Assembly (NCBI GenBank): GCA_012932295.1
Contig: JAAONU010000004.1
Span: forward strand, 29,056,304 to 29,120,303
DNA length: 64,000 bases
Source of the DNA: Cyclina sinensis
Lineage: Eukaryota; Mollusca; Bivalvia; Venerida; Veneridae
Reading direction: 5' to 3'
Below are positions 1-13,700 of this stretch, one piece after another. The position numbers were made by a program, and so were the translations under genes. The notes below the pieces were generated by a model. The model saw only the letters and a program-made list of their open reading frames with translations. It was not told the DNA's origin and ran no database searches. How positions within the stretch are numbered: position 1 is the first letter of the stretch; every line of letters starts with the position of its first letter.

Positions 1-2829
1 GGTAAAAAAAAATCCGTAAAAAATATTACTCTGAACTTGTGACAAGTATTGAATTTCAATGCTTAGTTTTTTTTGAGGCTGGTTAAATATTCAGAATTGT
101 TTTGACAGATTTTCTAAATTGATCGCCATGTGAAAATATTATTTTCGCAAATGCAACTAACACTGATTTATTTTACTGCATAAATTTTCACTTTTGTTAT
201 CTAAAAGCGTCACTCTGTAGTCATAATATAGCACAGAATGACTAGATTGCAAATTAAAAGAAATTATTTGGATCTAGAAAATTGCTAGAAGACGATTAAA
301 AAGATTTTGAAAATTAACAAGAAGTTGTATGTAACATGCACATCTTAGTCACATTTCTTTGAACGCAGTTATCACTATTTGAAAAACATAACAACTTGAA
401 ATTGCTTTTTGCAGAATTGAAAAGTGCATGAGTGCTCAAAACAGAAAAGCGTTATTATAATTTAAATGGTATGCTAATGTTCATTCTTCCTTCTCCTTCT
501 GTACCGGGTTATTCTATTGAATATATTCACACTCTTTTACAATGCTACCGAAATAGAATTCTATGTGGTCTTCTCAGAATTTATTTTTTCACTTTTAAGA
601 AGTCGATTAACAGTTAATTTCAACTGCAAAACCTCACTAAGAAAAGTTTTATGACATATTTAGTACACCTACCTGATATTTTAAAGTGTTATCATCTCAC
701 TGACCTGATAACTTTAGCCACGCTCACAAGACTGACTACTTGGCCAGTGTCGTCTGCTGGGTCTGAGTCCTAAAAACACTAGCAGGTTATTTGTTGTTTT
801 TCCCCTTTGACTCTTATGTACTGACATCATATCTTGAATTCTTTAACAAATATATGATCAGCACAAAATAAATCGTGGATTAAAAAGGAACTAGTCTGAA
901 ATCGAAGCGTAGTCAAATTTAGAAAACAGAAGGCGCTACTATTGTTGTTCCTAGACATCGTTATTAACTTAAGTGCTTTTTTCAACATTAACGCATTTAC
1001 TTGTACACGTTCAAGGGTAGATTACTCGTTGTCCAATACGTTTAAGCCCGAACATTATTGTCAAACACTGACCAATAAAACAGAATATTTGTAGGAGTCA
1101 GAAACATAATTCTCCACATTTCGACCTTATGATCGTGAAGAGGAAAAAAATGACTTAAAATATAGCTGACTTTCAATACTGACTCCCTCGTGTTGTACAT
1201 ATTTTTGTGAAGGTAACATTCTGCTAACGATAGGAACAAATGCGTGTATATTTCAGTATTTGTAAGATTATAATGGAAGTCTATTAAAACTGATATTTGA
1301 TCTAACACAAATCAAATAAACAGATATAAAGATGGAATGGTTTCATTAATAAAAACTTGAGAAAGGGTTTAGCTGTATACGAGTCATATAATTGCAAAAA
1401 AGAAAACACGTTTCATTTTTTACAAGCCAACCGAGGAAGAAAAATAACTTTTATTATGAAATACGATACACAAATGCTTTGAGTTATTTTGAAAATTTGA
1501 AAGAATGTTCCATTTAACAAGAACTGAGAGACAGTACGTTACAGTTTTGCAACCAATGCCTCTCTTGAAATTATGTTGTACGACTTTGAACTGTGTTTGC
1601 GTGTGAGTTGCAGACCCATTCCTCAATATTCCAACTTCTTTGTTTCACGTGTTTATTCTGTTTGCACTAATTTGTAATATTGCATATATTGTCACTTTGC
1701 TGCAATGTTAGCGTGACTGGTACACTGAACTTTTTTTGCGACGTTAGACTTGTTTGATTTTTTTCTACTTCTCGTTCTTTGTACCGGAAATCCATATTAC
1801 ATATAAATTGAAACAAATAAAGACACTCTACTCCAGGTTTTGTTGTAACTGTTGGGTAATATCCTATTATCACGATTATAAAAAGATACTGATTTCAACA
1901 TTTTAAATATGACGTAGTTATTACGTTCTATTATTGCTATAAAAAGTGAGAAGCCTGGAGTACACTTAAAGAAGTCAAGGACATGCGCTTATCATCTACT
2001 AGAAAACTTCTCAAAATATAAAAAAGGGTCATTGTAGGCTGACGTAGTGTTTTATATGAAAAATTTACAAGTCTAAGTATTTTTCAAATATTTTACGTAG
2101 CCTGTTTGTTTACAGTAGGCAGTCTGACCATGTCGAAAGAAAGTTTTGCTTTCGAAACCGACTGACAAATATTATTGTCAGACAAGGCAAAGGCAAGACG
2201 TTAGCCTGTCAAATATCTGTGTGACCGAGCAAAGAGTTATAAGACGTCCAAACTTTCAGATCTTTGCTGTAATGTTACCAAGACTGGTTCACTGAAACCA
2301 TTTGTCTGCATCGTCTGGCCTGTTTTAAGTTAAATGCGTATTTTCTGTCTGAAGTTGAGATTTCACATCAATAAAATTTAATTTGACTGTCTGATCCGGA
2401 TTTTCTTAGCAATATCTTATGTCAATATGGAACTTTGTTCATTCATAACAATTCAAACAGTGATTATTTAAAAAAAAATGAGTTTTTAGTATACTTATTG
2501 TGCGTTTTGTATGCTTGCTTAGCAGTAAAATGAGTATCTGCCATATGATAACATTGACAAAATCATTTGTTTGTCATTTAGTATGGATATAATATTATAC
2601 AATATAACAGACAGTTTTACTTAGAGATAATTACGATTTGCATTTTATTATTCATACACAAATATTATTATTAATATTATTTATACATAAATATGTAAGT
2701 TGCAGTGAAACGTTTGCAAAAGAGAAGACTGCTAATGTTTCACATGGCAAAGTTAAAATGCTATTATACAAGATGACCCTGTTCATATGACTATACCATC
2801 TGCAGTGTAAAGCTTTTCCTATGACCCCA
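1..2829. other. AT-rich non-coding stretch
   Basis: No exon, RNA gene or element could be supported. The open frames here are 61-88 codons, AT-driven and without recognisable motifs. A short hairpin built on TCGAAAG / CTTTCGA lies near 2134-2157. Chance open frames of this size are expected at this base composition. Confidence 0.6.
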
Positions 2830-3010
2830 GATGCAAAGTCTGAATACTCTTGGTTAAGGTCCACTAGGGATGATCCCATGGGCACAGTTTGAAAATTCTT
2901 GAAAGAGGTCCACTAGACAATGTTTAGTGCAAAATATTTGACCTCTAGTACTTTCTGTTTCACAAAAGTTTTTTTTAAATTCGACATATTTCTATGCCCC
3001 TTGGGCGGGA
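2830..3010 (+). repeat. fragment of dispersed repeat (same family as 23.5-24.3 and 32.8-33.15 kb)
   Basis: The phrases for an AGAGGTCCACTAGACAATG stretch, a following T-run and a nearby CCCATGGGCACAG resemble the arms at 23510-24300 (AGAGGTTTTCTACACAATGC, CCCCATGGATA) and at 32780-33150. The match is diverged and judged by eye. It is probably a partial copy, and no termini are visible. Confidence 0.4.
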
Positions 3011-4529
3011 CAAATAGTGTGACCAGTGAAATAAGTTAGATAACATTGATGGTGGTTGAGTAGTTAATGTTATACACTTAATTTCAGAGATCTGGATCTG
3101 GTAGTTTTAGACAAGAAGTTTCGTTCTAATTGCCATAAAAACCAGAGTTCTGCATACAAATGAATTCTTTGAAACACTTCATCAGCTTAGAAAAACTGGT
3201 TTAGAAGAGGACGTTTGAAGCAAAAGTTGACGACGCACAACCACAAAAGCCAACCTTGAACACATTCTGCTCAGGTCAGGTACTACTGTTTCCGAAACTG
3301 ATCGATGTCTGTATTTTTGCAGAAAAAAAATGATCTTCCAATATCGTCCCAGTTTTCAGGTTTAGCGTTTCAAGTACAATAAAATATAAATAAAAATATT
3401 ATTACTTCTAATTTGTTTTAGCTGAAGCTTCAAATCTAGAATTTGTTAATTTATGCTAGCAAAACTTATGATTTTTCTAATAATCATTTGATAATCAGTG
3501 TGTCTAGACAGGACACTCAAACAGAATGCAAAGTTAGAATCAAAGAATCCATTTATTTGCAATACAAGACCTAATTTGACGCCAATAATTGACTTCATAT
3601 TTGAAATACATCTTTTGTCTGTTTCTCGGTGAACCAGCACAAATATGTTTGCTTCTTAGCCTACTTTTATTTGTCTGGCTCGTCTTGCTTCGGACACAAA
3701 GTTGAGAAAGGATATTAATCAAGAAAATTTGTAACAGTAATTTTCTTGAAACTTATTTAGTTGTACGGTTAAGGATTGGGTAGTTTGTTTCAATGTATAC
3801 TTACGTCCCATTCTGAAGTTTCATAAATCCAAACTAATCAAGAACAATATAAAACAATTCTTTTAGTATAGAAGAGTTCAAGACCTGAGTTCGATACAAA
3901 AATGTAAAACAAATATGGTGGCTATTTTGGACTAAGCATTTTGTCCTATGCAAAAAAAATACTTCATACCCTTAAAGCATATTTCTTAGCAAAGAAATCT
4001 TTCACTTAGTAAAGACGCACATATTTATAGTTCTTTTCTCACATCAGTCCTGGCATCTTAAGGGAGAGCAATCCGAGACAACTTATGAAATTGTTTATCA
4101 TTTTTGTACAGTTGCCTTCAACATTGATCGGTAGCTAAAATTGTCAGACGAAGGGACCAACCAACAGTCACATCCCGCACATATTTTGTTTGACTGTTGG
4201 GCCACAAAAATAGGATACTAAAATGTACTTTGTGTCTTGCAATATTCAGTGTGTAACGTTAACATTTTTCTTTTTTGTTGTTGTTGTTTCTTTGTTTTTG
4301 TTTTCCATTTTTTATTGCATTTACCATTCATCAATTAGTTTGTTTTTTCTCAGTGTGTCTAGACATGAAATCTTTATCATTTGCCTAAAAGGAAGCAAAA
4401 ATACTGCTTTCTTGCAACGTAGGACTTTATTTGACGCTAGCTACTGCCTTTGCATGTTTTGTTATGCAGATTTTGTAAGTTAATTGGAAAACAATTTTGA
4501 TTCTATGGTGTATGGACTATCTAATACCT
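3011..4529. other. non-coding stretch with a diverged duplicate segment
   Basis: Nothing gene-like is visible. Positions about 3640-3740 resemble 7350-7440: both contain CTTGC..CAGACACAAA.TTGA.AAAGG followed by a GTAACAGTAATT or GTTACAGTTATT block. A TGTCTAGACAGGA-type word recurs at 3500, 4353, 7440 and 7875. The 86-codon frame at 4223-4483 is a low-complexity F/V/S-rich translation of T-rich DNA and is not supported as a gene. Confidence 0.45.
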
Positions 4530-6582
4530 GAAATATTTCTCGATTGCAAGAACGTTCTATCTCCGTTACTTTGTAAACTGTTCAATCATATTTTCAGTAA
4601 GAGCGTTTATCCTAAATCATGGTGTTCGGGTGTAATTATTCTTCTGCCAAAGAAAGGATAGTTAAACGATCCAAATAATTATCGCGGTATAACATTAACC
4701 AGTGTATTTTCTAAAATATTTTCAATACTATTGGATACTCGACTTCGTAATGGGCGGACAACAATAACCTTTTATGTGATTACCAATTTGGTTTCCGAAA
4801 AAATAAAAGTACAACAGACTGTATATAAATATGAAAAGAAGACTGTTCACGCAGCATTTGTAGACTTCCGGAAATGTTTTGATTTACTTTACAGAAATGG
4901 AATTTGGTATAAACTCATAATGCAAGGCGTATCAACTAAAATAGTTCGAATGTTACAAAGTAGGTATGTGAGTGTTAAAGCTTGCGTAAAAACTAATGGA
5001 GACCTATCGAAGAGTTTTGATACATATATGGGACTTAAGCAAGGTGAACATCTATCCCCTTTCCTTTTTATTTTCTTTGTTAATGACATGTATGACTCAT
5101 TAAGAGGAACCGATGCACCTTACCTTAGATGATATACAGATTTTTCTATTACTTTTTGCAGATGATACAGTATTATTTTCTTACTCTAAGGAGGGTTTAC
5201 AAAAATTGTTAAATAAACTTAGTATATAATGTAATAAATGGGGTATATCCGTAAACACAGAGAAAACCGTAGTGATGGTTTTCAAAAGAGGAAACAGAAC
5301 TGCACCAATAGAATTGTTTTATGATAATATACGTCTAAATGTTGTCAAGAATTTTACATACATAGGTGTTAATTTATCTTGCTCAAAAAACCTTGGCTAA
5401 CCAAGCAATTAAAGCATTCTTCTCTTTAAATAAACTGTTTGACCAGATATCCTTAAAAACTTCAGATAAACTTAAATTATTTGATTCGATGATCTCACCA
5501 ATATTAGAATATTGGTCTGAAATATGGGGATTTCATCAATCTTAGTGCATTTAAAATTTTTAAAAATCTTTAAGGTGTTAGCTCTCAAACGACTAGTGTC
5601 GCAGTATTTGGTGAATTTGGTAGATTTCCTTTTGAAGTATTACGCAAAGTTAGAATAATTAAATACTGGTATAAAATTAATAAATATCCTGATTCACTTT
5701 AACACAAAATATTATATATGAAAGGAAGAAATGGGTCATGTAATAATGCCTGGTACAACAACTTAAACGCTATGCTTACGGAATTAGGATTTCCTTATCT
5801 TTTCGACAATGAAATATTAGAAGCGAAAGACATACCTATGGTAGTTCAAAGAATTTATGATAATTATTTACAAAAATGGAACTCCGATTTGAATACTTTT
5901 TGTAAACTTGAATCTTATAAACTATTTAAGTCTGACTTTAAGGAAGACAAAAATATTTTAATTCTATTGGAAATGAAAACTATAGGAAAGCATTATCCAA
6001 ATTTCGATGTTCATCACATAAGTTGGCAATTGAAAAAGGCAGATTTAGAAATATCGAGAGACACGAAAGATTATGTATTCGCTGTAATATGAAGCAAATT
6101 GAAAACGAATATCATTTTCTATTAGTGTGTCCTTATTATAGTGATTTAAGAAGGGAATTATTGAGCAAGTACTATCAATCCTGGCCAAACATTTACAAAT
6201 TTCGAAGTTTAATGCAAAATAAGAATAAAAAAAAATAATAATTTGGGCAAATATATCTTAGCTATGAAGAAGAAAGGCTCATATACTTAACTTCTACTAG
6301 CAAATTATGATATGCCTTTTATATCAATATAATTTGTTAAAAATTCTATTATTATTATTATTTTCATACACATATTTGTTATAGGTAACGTATGTTACCT
6401 GTAGTATATTTTTCACTTTTGATAGTATATTAATTTTAAATTTCCCATTTCTCATGTCAGTTATGTCGTTGTTCTTGCTTTTCTTGTGTAAACACCGTCA
6501 TTGTTTCATTTTACTCTGTGTTAATGGCTCTGAACATGTATTTGTTTCATGCCAATAAATATTTTGACTTGACTTTGACTTG
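4530..6582 (+). mobile_element. decayed non-LTR retrotransposon (LINE), 5'-truncated
   Basis: The element is seen from the start of the reverse transcriptase domain to a microsatellite-like 3' tail. The tail, TTTTGACTTGACTTTGACTTG at about 6562-6582, is made of TTGACT repeats and replaces a poly(A). No endonuclease domain lies upstream, so the copy is 5'-truncated or its 5' part has diverged beyond recognition. The reading frame is broken by frameshifts and stops. The RT motifs and a simple-repeat tail fit a CR1/Jockey-like clade, but the clade assignment is inferred by eye. No target-site duplication was identified. Confidence 0.85.
4540..6238 (+). pseudogene. LINE reverse transcriptase ORF2 remnant
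   Basis: Translated pieces in shifting frames follow the RT order. A P-K-S-W...I-LLPKKG segment lies near 4600-4660, then an N-Y-R-G-I-T-L-T-S-V-F-S-K block (4675-4720). A V-D-F-R-K-C-F-D block (about 4860-4885) corresponds to the catalytic DFxxAFD region. G-L-K-Q-G-E follows at 5032-5049 with the L-S-P motif, and then the catalytic F-A-D-D at 5155-5166. The C-terminal part (5718-6238, frameshifted near 6020) ends in a zinc-binding C-x2-C-x9-H-x4-C motif from about 6074, with HFLLVCPYYSDLR, which is typical of this LINE group's C-terminus. Stops occur for example near 4660 and 5226, and frameshifts near 4770, 5130, 5395 and 6020. No functional product is possible. Confidence 0.85.
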
Positions 6583-9500
6583 TTATTATTTCTTTCACTC
6601 GTTGTGCGTGTCAGGAGCAATTAAGAATGGACGTACAATAAGAACGCTAGTTACTCATAAAATATTTAATTCCATTTCTTTTAACTTGCTTGTTACAGAT
6701 CAAAAATTATGTCAATGAGTAATACAGTTTGTTTTTCGTTAATTTGGTCAATACTGGAATGTTCATCTTGATGGATTATTCAGCAACAAAGTTAAAATTC
6801 TCTCTGCAAATGATCATGTATCTCAAAACAAAGAAACGATTGTTACAAGGATGTAAGGTGATGGCTCTTGTGAAATAAGGATATAAGCTGTTAAAGTAAT
6901 CACTGTTCTACAACAGTACAGGCATCCAACGGTAGCCAAATCCCTAATAACTAGCTAGCATACGTAATGTGTCGGCTGATATTGTTAGATAGACTGAACT
7001 AAAAGTATACTTTAACCAATCAGTCCTTGCTTATAGCTTACATTCTGTTTGGGGTCCTTTTGGGGGTCGCAATACGTTCAAACTTCCAACCTTGCAGAAG
7101 AACAGTAACAGAAAGTATATATTTCACCATGCAATATTCATCGTGTTATGTTATGCGCGTGCTGCTTTGTAAAGCGTTCTAACACCTGTGCAGTTCATAG
7201 TTTCCTTATCTGAATGGTGTTAAGGATGTTATGGTTTCAGAGTTAAATATATAATATACTATTATAATTGTATTATAAAAGATCAGTGACTGATTCGTGT
7301 TAAATATACAGCTGCTGAAGCAGTGCAAACTATCGCGTCGTCCTTTTGTGTTATTTACCCGATTCATCTTGCGTTTCAGACACAAACTTGACAAAGGCCA
7401 TATATTAAGACCAAGTTACAGTTATTGTCTTGCAAAAATATGTCTAGACAGGAAATTTTTCACAGAATTCTAAATAGGATGCAAAAATATCATACACTTG
7501 TAATTTCAACCTTAATTTGTCAACATTTCATTTGTCCTACTGCAAACCGGGCATTTTATCATGATTAGACAGATAAAAATATAATTTTAATAGTAATGAT
7601 GTCTTAATTGCATTTTTAAAATGACTATAATTATTTACGAAATATCAAACCAAAGTTAACGTTAAAGACCTATCACATCCCGACTGCATTTTATTTTATT
7701 GTCAGTGATGATACATTGGAAGATATTCAAATTAGCAGGATATTAAAACAAATACACATTAAGCTATGCCATGCTCGTCATGTCACGTCACACGCATACT
7801 GTTTTATGCATTTACTGTTCAATACTCGCCGTATAAACTATTTGGTTCTTGTAAACTGCTTGCTTGTGAACAGTTTGTCTAGACAGGAAATCATAATATT
7901 TACATACAAAGCAAAGATATATGCAAATATACCATTTACTTACCACACTGGACCTAATGTCACCTCTATAATTTACTTCAATAATGATTATATCTTGTTA
8001 GAAAGCTTTATTGTGAATCAGCAAAAGTAATTATTTTTATTTTAGCGTTCAATTCTTGTCTGCACTGAACTGCTCGATAGAATAGTGTATTTCGAGGTTT
8101 GCATTCCGCTGAAGATAAAATGTTTATACTTAAAGTCTGAGGCTGCATAAATAATTCATACGCGCAACGATTTAGGTGTTCTATAAAAAGTCTTTTTTTA
8201 CTGACCACTTCTTATCCTCTTCCAGACTTATTTTCTTTATTTGCTTGGCTTATAACAGAGTCGCAATAATGGAAAACAGGTTAATGATGTTTGCATCTGA
8301 ATTAGTTTTAATTTAATCACTGCTTCTGTTACACTGACCACCATGGTTTAATACCCGATAAATCTCATTACAGGGGTGTAAATTACCTTCGGGTTAATTA
8401 AATAGCTTTCTCAGGACGACACTGAGTGTCATTCAGACATAAATAAGAATTTATAACACGGTAGAACATGGTTTAAAATGAGGTTTGTGAGAGACTTAAT
8501 TACTGAGAATAATGTCGATTAGACATCTAACTGAACCAGTCTTTCTCAGATACTTCTGCAAAAATTCCAAGTACAGTACACTGACGTGTGAATATTGTGT
8601 TAGCATGAAACAATCGTAAACTGATTGGTAATTTTAAAACGTTTTAACGTTACGTAGGATTGTGTCCTCAACAGAGATAGTTGAGTGTTTAACAATATTT
8701 CGAAAAGTCTACCTTTCTGAATAATATTTATGTCTTGACACAAACATTTGAAGTCACCATGAAGTAGACCATGGAAATATATCAATTGTACGAAATGAAA
8801 CAAAGAATAAAAATTAATTGGCATGTGGAATTTTGTTCGAAAACGTCATGTTCGCAAAAATTTAAGTCAGTCATATTTTCAAAATAAAATTAGAAAAAAA
8901 AACTTGAAGATTATCTTCGAGGAATATAAACGAGTTTTTCACGTTTCCACACTTATCATATTTTAGAAAATTATTACCTCCGCTGATGTTGTAGCCATCG
9001 ATATAAAATTCACATCTGTCTTGTCCTAATTCAAAGTCTGTTCTCTCAGCACCCTTTGCTCTTTGTCAATGAAAAATGGAGTCTGAAAAGAAAGACACAC
9101 AATCAGACTGAATTGTTAAAAAATTATAAAAGGATAAGTCACTGACTAATACTGCAAAAATCATCTGGTATAAATTTCCAAAGTTAATAAAATTAGATAT
9201 GGCAGTGTGAACTATAACCTGAAGCTAGTATCGAGGCGGCTCGTTCCAGGATTTTGATCAAATATTCATTCAAAATGCTAAGAAGTATTAGACGTGTATT
9301 TCAGACAGAAACTCAAATTTTAAATACAGTCAGTTCTTACTGAAGAATTAAGGACTAATTTCTTTCTTCTTGAAACAAAAGCTACACTAAATACTTGAAA
9401 GCATTGCTGGAAAACTTGACTGATTAAAATGTTACTGATGTTTCGAATACGTTTTGTTAATATTGCTGTACAATTAACTTGATTTTCAATCAACAGTTTG

Positions 9501-9769
9501 ATAAGAATGTTTATCGAAGGAAAACCTGGCTATAAAGAAACTGTTTTTAAATTTAAGTAATGCACTAAATTATGCAGAATAAAGCTGAAACTAAAGTACA
9601 AATATTTCAAATTTTGCTTTCGTACAATAAATGAGTTTGTGTAATGTAGTGAAATTCTCAACTAAAATTGAAATAGCTAACACTATTCAACGTTAATTCA
9701 AAAGTGTCGAGAACTGACCCATATTTGTGTATTTTTCTATAAAATAAATTCAAACACCTGAATGATTTT
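6583..9769. other. AT-rich non-coding stretch
   Basis: No gene is supported. The segment about 7350-7450 is the diverged partner of 3640-3740. The 104-codon frame at 7716-8030 has no recognisable domain and looks like chance. Confidence 0.5.
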
Positions 9770-9910
9770 TCACCGATGACTTTAAACCGACACTCTTATC
9801 GTATATCGTAACTACGAAATAACATTTTTTCTACGAAATAAAAATACATCGTGAGTACAAATAGCAGTTTTTACTAAATAACATTTCGTAATTACGAAAT
9901 AAAGATGCGT
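9770..9910. repeat. short dispersed motif cluster (TACGAAATAA)
   Basis: TACGAAATAA or a close variant occurs at about 9813, 9831 and 9893, with a TTACTAAATAA variant between them. The last copy is part of the imperfect palindrome ATTTCGTAATTACGAAAT. This may be a remnant of a small inverted-repeat element, but its ends are not clear. Confidence 0.35.
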
Positions 9911-10315
9911 CAACTGAATTATAAGTGTGTGTTATGTACTTTTAAGAATTCCGTTTCAGACCAAACAACTTTATGTTAATTTTAAAGTCAATATTATTTG
10001 GATGTGCACAGAAATTTGTAAAATATACTTAATAATATTGGACTTATTTCATTGATAGGTTTAATGTAGAACTTCAAAGTACCTCAAGAAGCTACATAAC
10101 TACTGATTTCTGTAACCAGGCTTTTTCTCATATGTACCTTACACAGCGTATTCAGGTGCAATATCGCAATATTATACAATGCAGGGTAATCAGTTGCGGG
10201 ACTTAAAATCAAAGATTAATCTTCTAGTGACATTCTTACGCCACTGTCACACGGTTCCCTATGGAATCGAAGCTGTAAAAAGAAGGCTATTAATTTTATG
10301 CTTCCGAAAGTCAGT

Positions 10316-10720
10316 AGCAGGATACTACGTCATTGCGCACTTGTTTATGCTCTCTCGCGGATCAACAACCCGTAGCTTGAAAGGTAAAATGGTTTTTTTC
10401 AAGAAAATCTTTAGAGTTACAAAAAATCATGTTGTGCACTGCAGATTGGCTGGTGTGCTTTGTATTTACGTAAAGAATTTTAATTATGTAAAATTCTAGT
10501 TTAGGCCTGAAAACGGGTGAAAGTTTTTTCAGGCCTAAACTAGAATTTTACATTATAAAAATTCTTTACGTATGAAATACACCAGCCAATCTTCGGTGCA
10601 CAATATGATTTTTTTGCAACTCTACAGATTTCTTATTTCTTTCAAACAACGGATTGTTAACGAAAAAAAATGAACCGCGAGAGAGCATAAAACAGGTGCG
10701 CGATGACGTAGTATCCTACC
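10316..10720. repeat. long inverted repeat, about 190-bp arms (foldback element)
   Basis: The left arm (about 10316-10513) and right arm (about 10525-10720) are reverse complements with scattered differences and small gaps, around an ~11-bp loop. Outer ends: GGATACTACGTCAT at 10319 and ATGACGTAGTATCC at 10703. Inner ends: TTAGGCCTGAAAA at 10501 and TTTTCAGGCCTAA near 10526. The 106-codon frame at 10179-10499 is just the left arm read as codons and is not a gene. It could be a MITE or foldback element. No clear target duplication was seen. Confidence 0.85.
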
Positions 10721-13700
10721 ATTGGATAGTTGTTCAGTACTTCATGGTTACTTTTGTAAACATTTCATGGCTTCGGATATGACGGATCTTTTCAAATATT
10801 TGCTTCTTTCTGTATAGTGGCAGTCTTTTTTTTCTTAAGGAATGGGGTCTTACAATGATTTTATAACGACCTATGAAATTCAAATACATATGAGTGAGGT
10901 GAATGTTCAGAACGCATCATCTAAATAAAGCTGCAAGTTTTATCATTCAGAATAATGTTTTACCTTCATTGTAATTTGTCTAAAGTCATGACAAAATGTG
11001 AATTTAACTGTATATTGTCGTTCTTTGTTAAATTGTAGTAGAGCAGCGGAAATCGAAGTTTAAAAAAAACTATGTTGCAATCGTAATTTTCGAAAACCTT
11101 CAAAATTTCACAAAGGCGTTATAGAATAAGGTGTTAGCACAATCAGTACATTTTTTCATGCTTTGGAGAATGTGCACAATATAATATTTAACTTGTTTTA
11201 AGCGAATGGTTGATGTTTCCATTTTACTTTGTCTTGAACTAAAGATTTCAATATCTCGTTATGAAGTTTGAATTTTCATTACCTATTTTTGTCAGTTAAG
11301 GTTTTGGGTGACATTTATGCATTTTAATTGTTCATACATACATAACAAGACCACTCAATGTAACTTTCAGCAACTCAAGTAAATACCGATGGTACTCGAA
11401 CGGGCTCTAAACGGGTTTGGTCCATTCTAAATGTCTACATACCTGTGATCAGTGAACGTTTTTCTCTACCGAGCCAACGTGGCATTGACCTAATACGATA
11501 AATTTACATTACCCTAGGAACTTTACAGAGGTTGTTGACTTGTGTCTTTGCTATCCTATATCCCGTTTATTACTTTTTTATACTTGGTTGGTAACATGAT
11601 AATTCAGAAAAACCATCACGTTTTTATCCAATAATGATTAGTAATTTTGAGTATCCCGACTCTATAATATCATGAAATACACACGAGTCCATAAATTTAA
11701 GATTAAATTCCAGCTTGACGCTAAATCACCTAGACTTTTCCCCATAGATCTGTCCAGGATTTGATGGACAGCTATCAACCTTTTCCATTGCTTTACATTT
11801 TTCAGCTAGTTTTAGCAGACCACTGTTTTTGTTTTCAACATGAACATGGAAAACTTGGTCTCACAAATCTGGTGACACTCATTCAAAGTTTCATAAATAG
11901 AAATGTCCTGAATTAATTCTTTATTTCGAATGACCTTGCCAGTGATGTTTACTAAGAATTCTCAATTATTAATCCCTTTTTCCCAGGCAAAACAAATATT
12001 TGAGTAAGAATCTATAACTAACAATCCGATGTCATTTTCAACTGGAAGTATATTCAGTTAATAGCATATTTTTGTCTTTTTTTTCTTTCTTTTTTTCTTT
12101 TTTTTTCTTTGATTTCAAATAAACACAATATTGGTCACATTGCTACATTTTTATCTATCTAATCAATTTATAAATCAACCGATCTTTGTAGTCATATAAA
12201 CGGAAACAAAGGTCTTGTAAATCTTATTGAGCTAAATCTTTTCACAAAATTGGGGAACAGGTAATTATGCTGGCTTTAAGCGATTCTGATCTAACTGAAC
12301 ATGACAACCAGTTAAAGCGTAATTATACAGTAAGATTTTGAGAATAAATTATGATAATGCGTTTTCGTTCTGCGAGTACAGATAAGTAATAATTATCAAA
12401 AAATGATATCTATGATTCTAGTTAGTTCATGCTTTGAAAATAACTATCACAAACAATGCAGCATTGCCAGGCAACTAGGTTTTCAGCAATATCAACATTT
12501 TAAGCTACTAGTACAACACTTTTAAAATGGTATAGTAAGCTTGTCTATAACATAAACATTGCACTTGCACAAAGAACAGCATGTCGTAAAAGGCAACTAA
12601 ATTAAGTTGATGAAGCACTGAATATATCTTTGTGAAGAAAATTAGCATGATAATGATAATTTTTATAAAAATCGTGGATAATTTAGCCACCTATATAGTT
12701 CTATTAAGTTAAAACATATATACATATGAATTGTTTGGGTCGGAAAGTCAAAAAAAATAAGAAGAAAAAAATACAAACAAACAACAAAAATGTGTTAATT
12801 TTAAAGCCATAAAGATTTCACTCCTTTTTCATAACTTATAAACAAACAAAAGATGTCCACATTTTAATCAAGTACAAAATGATTTCCGTTTTAGCTGTGT
12901 GATTGTAATTTGTTAATGCTATATTTTGTTCTACTTCCTTTGTTTCTTTCAAATAGATTACAAAGTCTATGAAATACAGCTGTTCTTATTCTTTGTCAAA
13001 TACATTGTTTTCTGGTAAATCAGAAACATTTTACAGCATGGTTAATATAACCTCGTAGTTCTACATCTAATCATCAACATACATAATTTACATTTACATA
13101 ATCCATTTGATTAAAAATGACGTAAATTAGTTTTATTGTAACATATATAATTTACAGTTATTTAAAAAAAATCATCCCTAATGTTCACAATTAAGTCGAT
13201 ATGCAAAACAGTATTTTTATTGAGGAACATAGAAATTTTAACACAATATTCCTGACGATTGTCTGGATAAAGATATAAAGAGATGACCTATTATCATATA
13301 AATTGTACTGGATTAATTTGTTTTGTCTATCACAAAGATCTGTCAATAATCAAAAGTACTGAAATCAGCTTTTATGAAGCTTTTTTGGTAAGTCTTGTTG
13401 GCTTTATCGATACGTATGACTCTGTACCAAATCTATCCAAATTCAAAATAGAAATGAGGAATCAAATCGCGTGAAACTTGGTTCACCATCTGTTCTTAAT
13501 TCACTTAATTTAAGGTGTCTAGAGAATCGATACACAAAATTTGTTCAGGAAACACTGTTGTAGATAAAACAGAAAGAAAATCTAGAAATAGTTGATGTAA
13601 TACTGACAAAACATGTTCCTACTCAGTGAACAACTAGTACTACAAAGCTACTTGAAATTTATGAAGTATAATCAAATTTTTTGCCAATCTTATTTAATTT

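Noticed and set aside
10179..10499. 106-codon gene
   Set aside because: It is the left arm of the long inverted repeat.
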